Assembly (NCBI RefSeq): GCF_004361695.1
Contig: NZ_SNVW01000003.1
Span: forward strand, 248,001 to 312,000
DNA length: 64,000 bases
Direction of reading: 5' to 3'
Source of the DNA: Curtobacterium flaccumfaciens
GTDB taxonomy: Bacteria > Actinomycetota > Actinomycetes > Actinomycetales > Microbacteriaceae
The notes under the pieces are model-generated. The model saw only the letters and a list, made by a program, of their open reading frames with translations, ran no database searches and had not been told where the DNA came from. A program made the translations under genes and the position numbers. Of this stretch, positions 27,780 to 36,130 are shown in pieces (position 1 is the first letter of the stretch; each line of letters opens with the position of its first letter).

Positions 27780-28460
27780 CTAGTCGGCGAGGATCTGCAG
27801 CAGGTCCTTGCGGAGCTGGTCGACCTTGGCCGTGGCGGCCTTGGTCTGCTCCTCCGTCGCGCTCGTCCGGTACATGTGCAGGACGCCCATGGTCTTCCGG
27901 AGTGCCTCGAAGAACTCGCGCTGCGAGTCCGGGAGGCCCGGCGTGGAGTCCCACGCCGCGGCGATCTCGTCGGCCTTCGCCTCGGCCTCTGTCCTGCCGG
28001 CGTCGGTGAGCTCGAAGAGCGTCTTCCGGCCGTCGCCCGTGGAGACGACGAGGTCTTCGTCCACGAGCTGCTGGAGCGTCGGGTAGACCGAGCCGGGGCT
28101 CGGCTTCCAGGCGCCGCCGGTGCGTTCGGCGATCGTCTTGATGATCGCATAGCCGTTCTGCGGGCCCTCGGCCAGCAGGCCGAGGATCGCGAGGCGGACG
28201 TCGCCACGGCGGCGGCGTTCGCGGCCGAAGCCGGGGCCGCCGAACCCGGGGCCGAAGCCCGCGCCGGGGCCGAAGCCCCGACCGAAGCCCGGGCCGCCGA
28301 AGCCGCGTCCGTGGTCGTGGTCGCCACGGTCGCGACCGGGGAAGCCGGCGCCGTGGTGCTGCCGCGCGCCGCCGAAGCGGGGCCCGCGGGGTCCGAAGCC
28401 GCGCTGGTCGCGTCGGCCGTGGTCGTGGTGGGTGTGGTCGTGGTCATCGATGGGGCGCAT
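27780..28460 (-). CDS. PadR-family transcriptional regulator with His/Gly-rich N-terminal extension
   Basis: A 226-residue regulator. Residues 1-85 are unusual: a His/Asp cluster (DDHDHTHHDHGRRD) followed by Gly/Phe/Arg-rich repeats (GFGGPGFGRGFGPGAGFGPG). Residues 86-165 are the PadR winged helix (VRLAILGLLAEGPQNGYAII, then SPGSVYPTLQQLVDEDLV), and the C-terminus is the dimerisation helix. AAAGGAG precedes ATG 28460. The histidines could bind metal. The adjoining promoter carries a palindrome expected for autorepression. No transporter target is adjacent. Confidence 0.92.
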   Translation of the reverse strand: MRPIDDHDHTHHDHGRRDQRGFGPRGPRFGGARQHHGAGFPGRDRGDHDHGRGFGGPGFGRGFGPGAGFGPGFGGPGFGRERRRRGDVRLAILGLLAEGPQNGYAIIKTIAERTGGAWKPSPGSVYPTLQQLVDEDLVVSTGDGRKTLFELTDAGRTEAEAKADEIAAAWDSTPGLPDSQREFFEALRKTMGVLHMYRTSATEEQTKAATAKVDQLRKDLLQILAD

Positions 28461-28538
28461 GATGACTCCTTTCAGCTGGCTGTTCGAAGTTGGCTCGCGA
28501 TGTGTTCCGGACTGTTCCGGCACTGTCGCGATGGGTTA

Positions 28539-28568
28539 ACGATAGATCGGTAACTATCGCTCTGTCAA
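28539..28568 (-). promoter_or_regulatory. padR promoter with overlapping palindromic operator
   Basis: Minus-strand TTGACA (28563-28568, perfect -35), 18-nt spacer and TATCGT (28539-28544) make one of the best promoters in the window. CGATAG-N8-CTATCG (28540-28559) lies across the spacer and the -10 box, where a bound repressor would block polymerase. A direct repeat TGTTCCGG (28503-28510 and 28513-28520, 10-bp spacing) follows in the leader. Confidence 0.75.
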
Positions 28569-28623
28569 GGGGCGATCCTGGTTCGGCTCGCTGTCGGTGG
28601 TGACGGGCAGGATGGGACGGACC

Positions 28624-31600
28624 ATGACGGACGTGTTCGAGCGCTTCTCCCCCGCGACCGCGGAGTGGTTCCGCGGTGCCTTCGACGCACCGACGGCGGC
28701 GCAGGCCGGGGCGTGGGACGCGATCTCGACCGGGCAGCACGCGCTCGTCATCGCCCCGACGGGGTCGGGCAAGACGCTGGCCTCGTTCCTGTGGTCCATC
28801 GACCGGCTCATCAGCGCGTCCGACCGGCCGCCCGCCAAGCAGCGGACCCGGGTGCTCTACGTCTCGCCGTTGAAGGCCCTCGGCGTCGACGTCGAGCGGA
28901 ACCTCCGCAGTCCGCTCGTCGGCATCACGCAGACTGCCCGGCGGCTCGGGCTCGAACCCCCGGACGTCACGGTCGGGGTCCGGAGCGGTGACACCCCGTC
29001 GTCCGACCGGCAGCGGCTGCTCCGTCAGCCGCCGGACATCCTCATCACGACGCCCGAGTCGCTGTACCTCATGCTCACGTCGCAGGCACGCGAGACCCTC
29101 GTCAACGTCGACACCGTCATCGTCGACGAGGTCCACGCGGTCGCGTCGACGAAGCGCGGTGCGCACCTCGCGGTGTCGCTCGAACGCCTCGACGACCTGC
29201 TCGACAAGCCGGTCCAGCGCATCGGTCTGTCCGCCACCGTGCGACCACCGGAAGAGGTCGCACGGTTCCTCGGCGGCCGGGCACCCGTCACGATCATCGC
29301 GCCGCCCGCGCAGAAGACCTTCGACCTCCGCGTCGTCGTGCCGGTCGACGACATGGCCGAGCTCGGTGCGCCCCCGGTCGGCGCCGATGCCTCCGACGCG
29401 CCGTCGAACGGGTCGATCTGGCCGCACGTCGAAGAACGCGTCGTTGACCTCATCGAAGAGCACCGGTCGACGATCGTGTTCGCGAACTCACGGCGGCTGG
29501 CCGAACGGCTCACTGCACGACTCAACGAGATCCACGAGGAACGCGTGCTCGCCGCCGCCGGCGACGGGGCGCTCGTCCCGGCCGGGGCGTCCCCGGCAGA
29601 CGACGGGCTCCCGGCCGCCGGTCCCCGTGCCCAGTCCCCGGCCAGGCTCGCTGCACACGCACGGCCGCCGGCGCAGGTGATCGGTGCGTCCGGACAGACC
29701 GGTGGCGGCGGATCCGACGCCTCGGTACCGGTGCTCGCCCGCGCGCACCACGGCTCCGTGTCGAAGGACCAGCGCGCCATCATCGAGGACGACCTGAAGT
29801 CCGGCCGCCTCCGCTGCGTCGTCGCCACGAGTTCGCTCGAGCTCGGCATCGACATGGGCGAGGTCGACCTCGTCGTGCAGGTCGAAGCGCCGCCGTCGGT
29901 CGCGAGCGGCCTGCAGCGCGTCGGTCGCGCCGGGCACCAGGTGGGTGAGATCTCACGCGGCGTCCTGTTCCCGAAGCACCGCGCCGACCTGGTGAACAGC
30001 GCCGTCACCGTCGAACGGATGGTCTCCGGCCAGATCGAGGCGATCTCGGTGCCCTCGAACCCGCTCGACGTGCTGGCGCAGCACACCGTCGCCGCCGGCG
30101 CGATCGACACCGTCGACGTCGAGCACTGGTTCGAGCTCGTGCGGCGGAGCGCCCCGTTCAGCAGCCTGCCGCGCTCCGCGTTCGAGGCGACCCTCGACCT
30201 GGTCACCGGGCGCTACCCGAGCGACGAGTTCGCCGAGCTGCGGCCGCGCCTGGTCTGGGACCGCGTGCACGGCACCCTGACCGGCCGTCCGGGGGCGCAA
30301 CGCCTCGCCGTGACCAGCGGCGGGACCATCCCGGACCGCGGCATGTTCGGCGTCTTCATGGTCGGCGAGAAGGCCAGCCGCGTCGGCGAGCTCGACGAGG
30401 AGATGGTCTACGAGTCCCGCGTCGGGGACGTCTTCGCCCTCGGTGCCACGAGCTGGCGGATCGAGGAGATCACGCACGACCGGGTCATCGTCAGCCCGGC
30501 CTTCGGCCAACCGGGGCGGGTGCCGTTCTGGAAGGGCGACGGCATCGGCCGGCCCGCCGAGCTCGGCCGGGCCACCGGGGCCTTCGTGCGCGAGGTCGAG
30601 GGCGCCTCCGACGAGGACGCCCGCGCCCGGGTCTCGGCCGGCGGCCTCGACGAGCGCGCCGTCACGAACCTGCTCACGTTCCTGCGCGACCAGCGTGCTG
30701 CGACCGGGCACGTGCCGAACGACACCACGCTCGTCATCGAGCGCTTCCGCGACGAGCTCGGCGACTGGCGGCTCATCCTGCACTCCCCGTACGGCATGCA
30801 GGTGCACGCGCCGTGGGCCCTCGCCGTGGCCGCGCGACTGCGGGAACGCCACGGCATCGACGGCGGCGCGATGGCGGCGGACGACGGCATCGTCGTGCGG
30901 ATCCCGGAGACCGACGCCGAACCGCCCGGCGCCGACCTGTTCGTCTTCGAGCGCGACGACCTCGAAGCGCTCGTCACGGACGAGGTCGGCGCCTCCGCCC
31001 TGTTCGCGGCCCGGTTCCGCGAGTGCGCGGCGCGGGCGCTCCTGCTGCCGCGCCGGAACCCCGGGCAGCGTTCCCCGCTCTGGCAGCAGCGCCAGCGGGC
31101 CTCGCAGCTGCTCGAGGTCGCACAGAAGTACCCGTCGTTCCCGATCGTGCTCGAGACCGTGCGCGAGGTCCTGCAGGACGTGTACGACGTCCCGTCGCTG
31201 CTCGGGATCGCGGACGACATCGCCGGTCGCCGCATCCGGCTCGTCGAGACCGAGACCGAGCAGCCGTCGCCGTTCGCCCGGTCGCTGCTGTTCGGGTACG
31301 TCGCGGCGTTCATGTACGAGGGCGACACCCCGCTCGCCGAACGACGAGCGGCGGCGCTCTCCCTCGACTCGACGCTGCTCGGCGAGCTGCTCGGCCGTGC
31401 CGAACTCCGCGAACTGCTCGACCCGGCCGTCATCGCCGGGGTCGAACGCGACCTGCAGCGGCTGTCGCCGGACCGTCGCGCGCGGGACGCCGAGGGCATC
31501 GTCGACGTGCTGCGGCTCGTCGGCGCACTCGACCTCGACGAGGTCGTCGACCGGAGCTGGCTCGCCGATTCCACCGACCGCGCCGAGGCCCTCGGGACGG

Positions 31601-33333
31601 TCCAGAGCCTCCTCACCGCGCTCGAACGGGATCGCCGCGTGCTCTCGTTCTCGCACGCCGGCGCCACCCGGTGGGCCGTCATCGAGGACGCCGCGCGCCT
31701 GCGCGACGCGCTCGGGGTGCCGCTGCCGATCGGTGTGCCGACCGCGTTCATCGAGCCGGTCGCCGATCCGCTCGGCGACCTCATCGGCCGGTACGCCCGG
31801 TCGCACGGGCCGTTCTCCGCGCAGGACGCCGCCGTGCGACTGGGGCTCGGCATCGCCGTCGTGCAGGACACCCTGCGCCGGCTGGTGGCCGACCGGCGCG
31901 TGGTCGAGGGCGAGTTCCGCCCCGATCGCCAGGGTGCCGAGTGGTGCGACGCCGAGGTCCTCCGCCGGATCCGGACGAAGTCGCTCGCGGCGCTCCGGCA
32001 CGAGGTCGAGCCGGTCTCGCCGGACACCCTCGCCCGCTTCCTGCCCGCGTGGCAGCACGTGCAGACCCCGGGCACGCGCGGCGGACTCCGCGGCGTCGAC
32101 GGCGTGCTGCAGGTGATCGACCAGCTCGCCGGCGTCGCCCTGCCCGCCAGCGCGTGGGAGACCCTCGTGCTGCCCGCACGGGTGACCGACTACGCCCCGA
32201 GCATGCTCGACGAGCTGACCGCGACGGGCGAGGTCCTCTGGTCCGGGGGCGGCACGCTGCCCGGCAGCGACGGCTGGGTCCGCCTGCACCTCGCCGACAC
32301 CGCCGCGACCACGCTGGCCGAACCCGCGGGCGACGACACCACCGAACTCCAGCGCGACGTGCTCACCGCCCTGGCCGGCGGCGGCGCGTACTTCTTCCGG
32401 CAGCTCGGACAGGCCGTGGGCAGCACCGACGACCAGGCGCTGACCACCGCGCTCTGGGACCTCGTCTGGGCCGGACAGATCACGAACGACACGTTCGCGC
32501 CGCTGCGGGCGATGCTCGGTGGCAAGGCGAAGAGCACCAGCGCACCACGGGCCCGGGCCTACCGCGGGCGTCGGCGCCCGACGATGCCGGCGCAGGCCGG
32601 TCCGCCGTCCGTCGGCGGCCGCTGGTCCCTGCTGCCCCTGGCCGAGTCCGACTCCACCGTCCGGGCCGCCGCCACCGCGGAACAGCTCCTCGAGCGGTAC
32701 GGCGTGGTCACCCGCGGCGCCGTGCAGGTCGAAGGCGTCCGCGGCGGGTTCGCCGGGGTGTACCGGGTGCTCTCGCGGTTCGAGGAGTCCGGTCGGGCAC
32801 GCCGCGGGTACTTCATCGAGGGGCTCGGCGCGGCGCAGTTCGCGACCGGGCCGACCATCGACCGGCTGCGGACGTACGCGCGGGACCTCGACGACGACGA
32901 ACGGGCCGACCCCGACCGGAAGCGCGAGGCACTGACCCTCGCCGCCACCGACCCCGCGAACCCCTACGGGGCGTCGCTGCCGTGGCCGACCGGGGACGTC
33001 GTCGAGGACGACACCGACGCGTCGGAGGGCACGGCGAAGACCACCGGCCGCGGCCACCGTCCCGGGCGGAAGGCCGGCGCGCTCGTGACCACGGTCGACG
33101 GGAAGCTCGCCGTCTACGTCGAGCGCGGTGGCAAGTCGGTGCTCACCTTCACCGACGACCCGGCCGACCTGTCGGCAGCGGCGGCCTCGATCGCCGGGAT
33201 CGTGCGGACCGGGCTGCGCAAGCTCGCGGTCGAGCGGGTGGACGGGGCGTTCGTGCTCGAGTCGCTGCTCGGCGGGGCGCTGCGCGAGGCGGGGTTCACC
33301 GCCACTCCGCAAGGACTGCGGCTGCGTGTGTGA
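28624..33333 (+). CDS. lhr: large ATP-dependent helicase Lhr
   Basis: A 1569-residue superfamily 2 helicase involved in DNA repair. Walker A APTGSGKT is at about residues 44-51, motif II reads VDEVHAV, motif III LSATV, and the C-terminal RecA lobe has SLELGIDMGEVDLVVQ and QRVGRAGHQ, all typical of Lhr-core. The long C-terminal extension (winged helix and Lhr-CTD) completes full bacterial length. An extra loop of about 60 Ala/Pro-rich residues interrupts the helicase core before the RARAHHGSVSKDQ region. Start ATG 28624. Its last ten codons are the first copy of the 63-bp tandem array that follows. Confidence 0.95.
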   Translation: MTDVFERFSPATAEWFRGAFDAPTAAQAGAWDAISTGQHALVIAPTGSGKTLASFLWSIDRLISASDRPPAKQRTRVLYVSPLKALGVDVERNLRSPLVGITQTARRLGLEPPDVTVGVRSGDTPSSDRQRLLRQPPDILITTPESLYLMLTSQARETLVNVDTVIVDEVHAVASTKRGAHLAVSLERLDDLLDKPVQRIGLSATVRPPEEVARFLGGRAPVTIIAPPAQKTFDLRVVVPVDDMAELGAPPVGADASDAPSNGSIWPHVEERVVDLIEEHRSTIVFANSRRLAERLTARLNEIHEERVLAAAGDGALVPAGASPADDGLPAAGPRAQSPARLAAHARPPAQVIGASGQTGGGGSDASVPVLARAHHGSVSKDQRAIIEDDLKSGRLRCVVATSSLELGIDMGEVDLVVQVEAPPSVASGLQRVGRAGHQVGEISRGVLFPKHRADLVNSAVTVERMVSGQIEAISVPSNPLDVLAQHTVAAGAIDTVDVEHWFELVRRSAPFSSLPRSAFEATLDLVTGRYPSDEFAELRPRLVWDRVHGTLTGRPGAQRLAVTSGGTIPDRGMFGVFMVGEKASRVGELDEEMVYESRVGDVFALGATSWRIEEITHDRVIVSPAFGQPGRVPFWKGDGIGRPAELGRATGAFVREVEGASDEDARARVSAGGLDERAVTNLLTFLRDQRAATGHVPNDTTLVIERFRDELGDWRLILHSPYGMQVHAPWALAVAARLRERHGIDGGAMAADDGIVVRIPETDAEPPGADLFVFERDDLEALVTDEVGASALFAARFRECAARALLLPRRNPGQRSPLWQQRQRASQLLEVAQKYPSFPIVLETVREVLQDVYDVPSLLGIADDIAGRRIRLVETETEQPSPFARSLLFGYVAAFMYEGDTPLAERRAAALSLDSTLLGELLGRAELRELLDPAVIAGVERDLQRLSPDRRARDAEGIVDVLRLVGALDLDEVVDRSWLADSTDRAEALGTVQSLLTALERDRRVLSFSHAGATRWAVIEDAARLRDALGVPLPIGVPTAFIEPVADPLGDLIGRYARSHGPFSAQDAAVRLGLGIAVVQDTLRRLVADRRVVEGEFRPDRQGAEWCDAEVLRRIRTKSLAALRHEVEPVSPDTLARFLPAWQHVQTPGTRGGLRGVDGVLQVIDQLAGVALPASAWETLVLPARVTDYAPSMLDELTATGEVLWSGGGTLPGSDGWVRLHLADTAATTLAEPAGDDTTELQRDVLTALAGGGAYFFRQLGQAVGSTDDQALTTALWDLVWAGQITNDTFAPLRAMLGGKAKSTSAPRARAYRGRRRPTMPAQAGPPSVGGRWSLLPLAESDSTVRAAATAEQLLERYGVVTRGAVQVEGVRGGFAGVYRVLSRFEESGRARRGYFIEGLGAAQFATGPTIDRLRTYARDLDDDERADPDRKREALTLAATDPANPYGASLPWPTGDVVEDDTDASEGTAKTTGRGHRPGRKAGALVTTVDGKLAVYVERGGKSVLTFTDDPADLSAAAASIAGIVRTGLRKLAVERVDGAFVLESLLGGALREAGFTATPQGLRLRV

Positions 33334-33542
33334 GGCGAACCGCGCGAGGCAGGACTCTGCCCATGGACTCCGCAAGGACTGCGGCTGCGTGTGTGAGGCG
33401 AACCGCGCGAGGCAGGACTCTGCCCATGGACTCCGCAAGGACTGCGGCTGCGTGTGTGAGGTGAACAGTGCGAGGCAGGACTCTGCCCATGGACCCCGCA
33501 GGGACGGCGGCTGCGTGTGTGAGGCGAACCGCGCCTCCAGGC
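33304..33542. repeat. 63-bp tandem repeat array overlapping the lhr 3' end
   Basis: Units start at 33304, 33367, 33430 and 33493. Units 1 and 2 are identical over 63 bp, unit 3 has three substitutions and unit 4 is more diverged and truncated at about 33542. The first 30 bases of unit 1 are the last codons and stop of lhr. Each of the first three units holds a small dyad CCGCA-AGGAC-TGCGG. The array fills the space up to the nei-like gene. Confidence 0.95.
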
Positions 33543-33572
33543 CCGATCGTGACCACGCGCGGGAGGTGACCC

Positions 33573-34352
33573 GTGCCTGAGGGCGACACCGTCTACCGGG
33601 CCTCCCGTCGGCTGCACACCGCGCTGGCGGGGAAGGTGCTCACAAGGAGCGACTTCCGGGTGCCGGCGTTCGCGACCCTCGACCTCGTCGGGCGGACCGT
33701 CGACGAGGTCGTCCCGCGAGGCAAGCACCTGCTGCACCACATCGGCGACCTCACCGTGCACTCCCACCTCAAGATGGAGGGCCGGTGGGACGTCTACCGC
33801 CCCGGAGAGCGGTGGCGGCGTCCGGCGCACCAGGCGCGGGTGGTCCTCGACGCCGACGACGTGTCGACGGTGGGGTTCGCGCTCGGGGTCCTCGAGGTCG
33901 TCCCGCGCGACCACGAGGACGACGTCGTCGGGTACCTCGGTCCGGACCTGCTCGGCCCCGACTGGGACGCCGACGTCGCGCTCGACAACCTCACCCGCGA
34001 CCCGACCCGGCCGATCGGACTGGCCCTGCTCGACCAGCGGGTGCTCGCCGGCCTCGGCAACGTGTACCGCAACGAACTGTGCTTCCTGCGGGGTGTGCTG
34101 CCGACCCGTCCGGTGAGCGAGGTCCGCGACCCCGCACGCACCATCGCCCTGGCGAGCAAGCTCATCCTGGCCAACCGGGACCGCAGCGCCCGCGTGACGA
34201 CCGGTGTCGACCGGCCGGGGCGACGGTTCTGGGTCTACGGCCGAGCGGGCAAGCCGTGCCTGCGGTGCGGCACGCCGATCCGGTACGGCGAACTCGGCGA
34301 GTCGGAGCTCACGCTGCGGGACACGTACTGGTGCCCGCGCTGCCAGACGTGA
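33573..34352 (+). CDS. Fpg/Nei-family DNA glycosylase (endonuclease VIII-like)
   Basis: A 259-residue base-excision repair glycosylase/AP lyase. PEGDTVYR at the N-terminus puts the catalytic Pro2-Glu3 of the Nei type after Met removal. GRRFWVYGRAGKPCLRCGTP begins the C-terminal zinc finger, closed by YWCPRCQT, giving four Cys ligands. VLAGLGNVYRNELCFL is the helix-two-turn-helix. GGAGGTG precedes GTG 33573. It lies just downstream of lhr, a sensible repair pairing, but the repeat array separates them. Confidence 0.94.
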   Translation: MPEGDTVYRASRRLHTALAGKVLTRSDFRVPAFATLDLVGRTVDEVVPRGKHLLHHIGDLTVHSHLKMEGRWDVYRPGERWRRPAHQARVVLDADDVSTVGFALGVLEVVPRDHEDDVVGYLGPDLLGPDWDADVALDNLTRDPTRPIGLALLDQRVLAGLGNVYRNELCFLRGVLPTRPVSEVRDPARTIALASKLILANRDRSARVTTGVDRPGRRFWVYGRAGKPCLRCGTPIRYGELGESELTLRDTYWCPRCQT

Positions 34353-34370
34353 TCCGGTCGGCCGTCGGTG

Positions 34371-35405
34371 TCAGGCGGCCGCGCGCATGGCTTCCGGGCG
34401 GCGCCGGAGGGTGGCGTCGAGGACGGCCGGCGGGTTGTACTGCTGGTCGAGCCGACCCACGTCGGAGCCCGGCGGCACGATCTGGTCGATCCGGTCGAGG
34501 ACCTCGTCGGTCAGGGCGACGTCGACGCCCTCGAGCAGGTCGTCGAGCTGCTCGATCGACCGCGGGCCGATGAGGGCGCTCGTGACCCCGGGGTGGGCGA
34601 TCGCGAACGCCATGGCGAGGTGGGTCATCCGGATGCCGGTCTCCTCCGACAGGGCGACGACCTGCTCCACCGCGTCGATCCGGCGCTCGTCCTGGTTGTG
34701 CCGGAACATGCCGACGCGGGCGAGGTCGCTGTCCTGCCCCTTCCGGAAGCGGCCGGTGAGCAGGCCGCCGGCGAGGGGACTCCAGACCAGGGCGCCCATG
34801 CCGTACCGCTCGACGACCGGGAGGACCTCGCGCTCGATGCCCCGGTTGAGGATCGAGTACGTGGGCTGCTCCGTCCGGAAGCGTTCGAGGCCCCGGCGCT
34901 CGGAGGTCCACTGCGCCTCGACCTGCATCGACGCGGGGAAGTCCGAGCTGCCGATCGCCCGCACCTTGCCGCTGCGGACCAGGTCGGTGAGGGCCGACAG
35001 GGTCTCCTCGAGGTCGACGGTGTCGTCCGGGCGGTGCGCCTGGTACAGGTCGATGTGGTCGGTCTGCAGCCGGCGGAGGGAGTCCTCGACGGCGGTCGTG
35101 ATCCAGCGGCGGGAGTTGCCGCGGCGGTTCGGGTCGTCGCCCATCGGGCCGTTGAACTTGGTAGCGAGGACGACGTCGTCCCGGCGACCCTTGAGCGCCT
35201 TGCCGAGCAGGGTCTCGGAGCCGCCCTGCGAGTAGCGGTCGGCGGTGTCGATGAGGTTGATGCCGGCGTCGAGAGCGCGGTGGACGATCCGGATCGAGTC
35301 CTGCTCGTCGCCGTTGCCGATGCTGCCGTCGGTGCCGAGCATCATGGTGCCGAGCGCGAACGGGCTGACCTGGATGCCGGTCCGGCCGAGGGTGCGGTAG
35401 TGCAT
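34371..35405 (-). CDS. aldo/keto reductase
   Basis: A 344-residue NAD(P)H-dependent oxidoreductase of the AKR superfamily. The catalytic tetrad is visible: Asp and Tyr in DTADRYSQGGSE, Lys in LATKFNGP and His in YQAHRPDD. The cofactor-binding C-terminal part includes SALIGPRSIEQLDDLLEG. Substrate unknown; such enzymes reduce aldehydes or sugars. AGGAGG lies 7 nt before ATG 35405. It is divergent from the TetR gene and its promoter carries that regulator's likely twin operators. Confidence 0.94.
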   Translation of the reverse strand: MHYRTLGRTGIQVSPFALGTMMLGTDGSIGNGDEQDSIRIVHRALDAGINLIDTADRYSQGGSETLLGKALKGRRDDVVLATKFNGPMGDDPNRRGNSRRWITTAVEDSLRRLQTDHIDLYQAHRPDDTVDLEETLSALTDLVRSGKVRAIGSSDFPASMQVEAQWTSERRGLERFRTEQPTYSILNRGIEREVLPVVERYGMGALVWSPLAGGLLTGRFRKGQDSDLARVGMFRHNQDERRIDAVEQVVALSEETGIRMTHLAMAFAIAHPGVTSALIGPRSIEQLDDLLEGVDVALTDEVLDRIDQIVPPGSDVGRLDQQYNPPAVLDATLRRRPEAMRAAA

Positions 35406-35462
35406 GGGAGTGCCTCCTGTCGATGGCGTCCTGGCCCGCGGTGTCGTATCGTGGTCCGAAGT

Positions 35463-35508
35463 GGAACGCTCTTCCGGAACTATACGGAACGACTTTCCGT
35501 TTCCGCAA
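35463..35508. promoter_or_regulatory. twin TetR-type operators over the aldo/keto reductase promoter
   Basis: GGAACGCTCTTCC (35463-35475) and GGAACGACTTTCC (35486-35498, part of ACGGAA-N5-TTCCGT at 35484-35500) are two copies of one inverted repeat, 23 bp centre to centre. They overlap a minus-strand promoter TTGCGG (35503-35508)-18 nt-TATAGT (35479-35484). A plus-strand TATCGT (35447-35452) may serve the TetR gene. Confidence 0.7.
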
Positions 35509-35549
35509 CCCCGGATGTGCACTCCCGCCGTCCCGACCCTGGAGGCCCC

Positions 35550-36095
35550 GTGCGCGCCGACGCCCGCCGCAACCTCGACGCCCTGACCGACGCCGCGAAG
35601 GCCGTCTTCGCCACCGACGGCGTCGACGCCCCCGCGAAGGTCATCGCCGACCGCGCCGGGGTCGGCGTCGGCACGCTCTACCGGCACTTCCCGCAGCGGT
35701 CCGACCTGATCGTCGCGGTGTTCCGGAACGCGGTCGAGGCCTGCGCCGACGCCGCCGACGACCTCGCGGCCGCCCACGCCCCCGACGAGGCACTCGCGCG
35801 ATGGCTGCAGCGGTTCACCGAGTTCGTCGCGACCAAGCGCGGACTGGCCGCCGCGCTGCACTCCGGGGATCCGGCGTTCGAAGCGCTGCCGGACTACTTC
35901 ATCGGCCGGCTCGGCGACGCGCTCGGAGGGCTGCTCGCCGCCGCTGCGGCAGCCGGGACGATCCGGCCCGACGTCGACGCCCCGCAGCTCCTGCGCGCCG
36001 TCGCCGACCTGTGCCACGGGGCGCCGTCGGCCGAGCAGAGCCAGCTCATGGTCGGGCTGCTCGTCGACGGGTTGCGGTACCGGGCAACGGCCTGA
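35550..36095 (+). CDS. TetR/AcrR-family transcriptional regulator
   Basis: A 181-residue repressor. Helix-turn-helix residues 10-50 read LTDAAKAVFATDGVDAPAKV followed by IADRAGVGVGTLYRHFPQRS, the canonical recognition helix. The C-terminal domain (WLQRFTEFVATKRGLAAALH, later LLRAVADLCHGAP) is of the TetR_C type seen in regulators of reductases. GTG 35550 follows GGAGG by 4 nt. It very likely represses the divergent aldo/keto reductase through the twin operators between them, and itself. Confidence 0.93.
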   Translation: MRADARRNLDALTDAAKAVFATDGVDAPAKVIADRAGVGVGTLYRHFPQRSDLIVAVFRNAVEACADAADDLAAAHAPDEALARWLQRFTEFVATKRGLAAALHSGDPAFEALPDYFIGRLGDALGGLLAAAAAAGTIRPDVDAPQLLRAVADLCHGAPSAEQSQLMVGLLVDGLRYRATA

Positions 36096-36130
36096 CGCCG
36101 GGCGCGCGCGCGGCGCGTCGGGGCTGGTGT

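Noticed and set aside
29953..33438. An 1161-codon open frame opposite lhr
   Set aside because: Shadow of lhr; its N-terminus is only the translated 63-bp repeat array.
33304..33542. CRISPR array
   Set aside because: The 63-bp units are directly adjacent without unique spacers and no cas gene is present.
33296..33589. A 97-codon minus-strand frame with 21-residue repeats (RLTHAAAVLAESMGRVLPRA)
   Set aside because: It exists only because 63 is a multiple of 3; no ribosome-binding site, and it overlaps the lhr end and the nei-like start.
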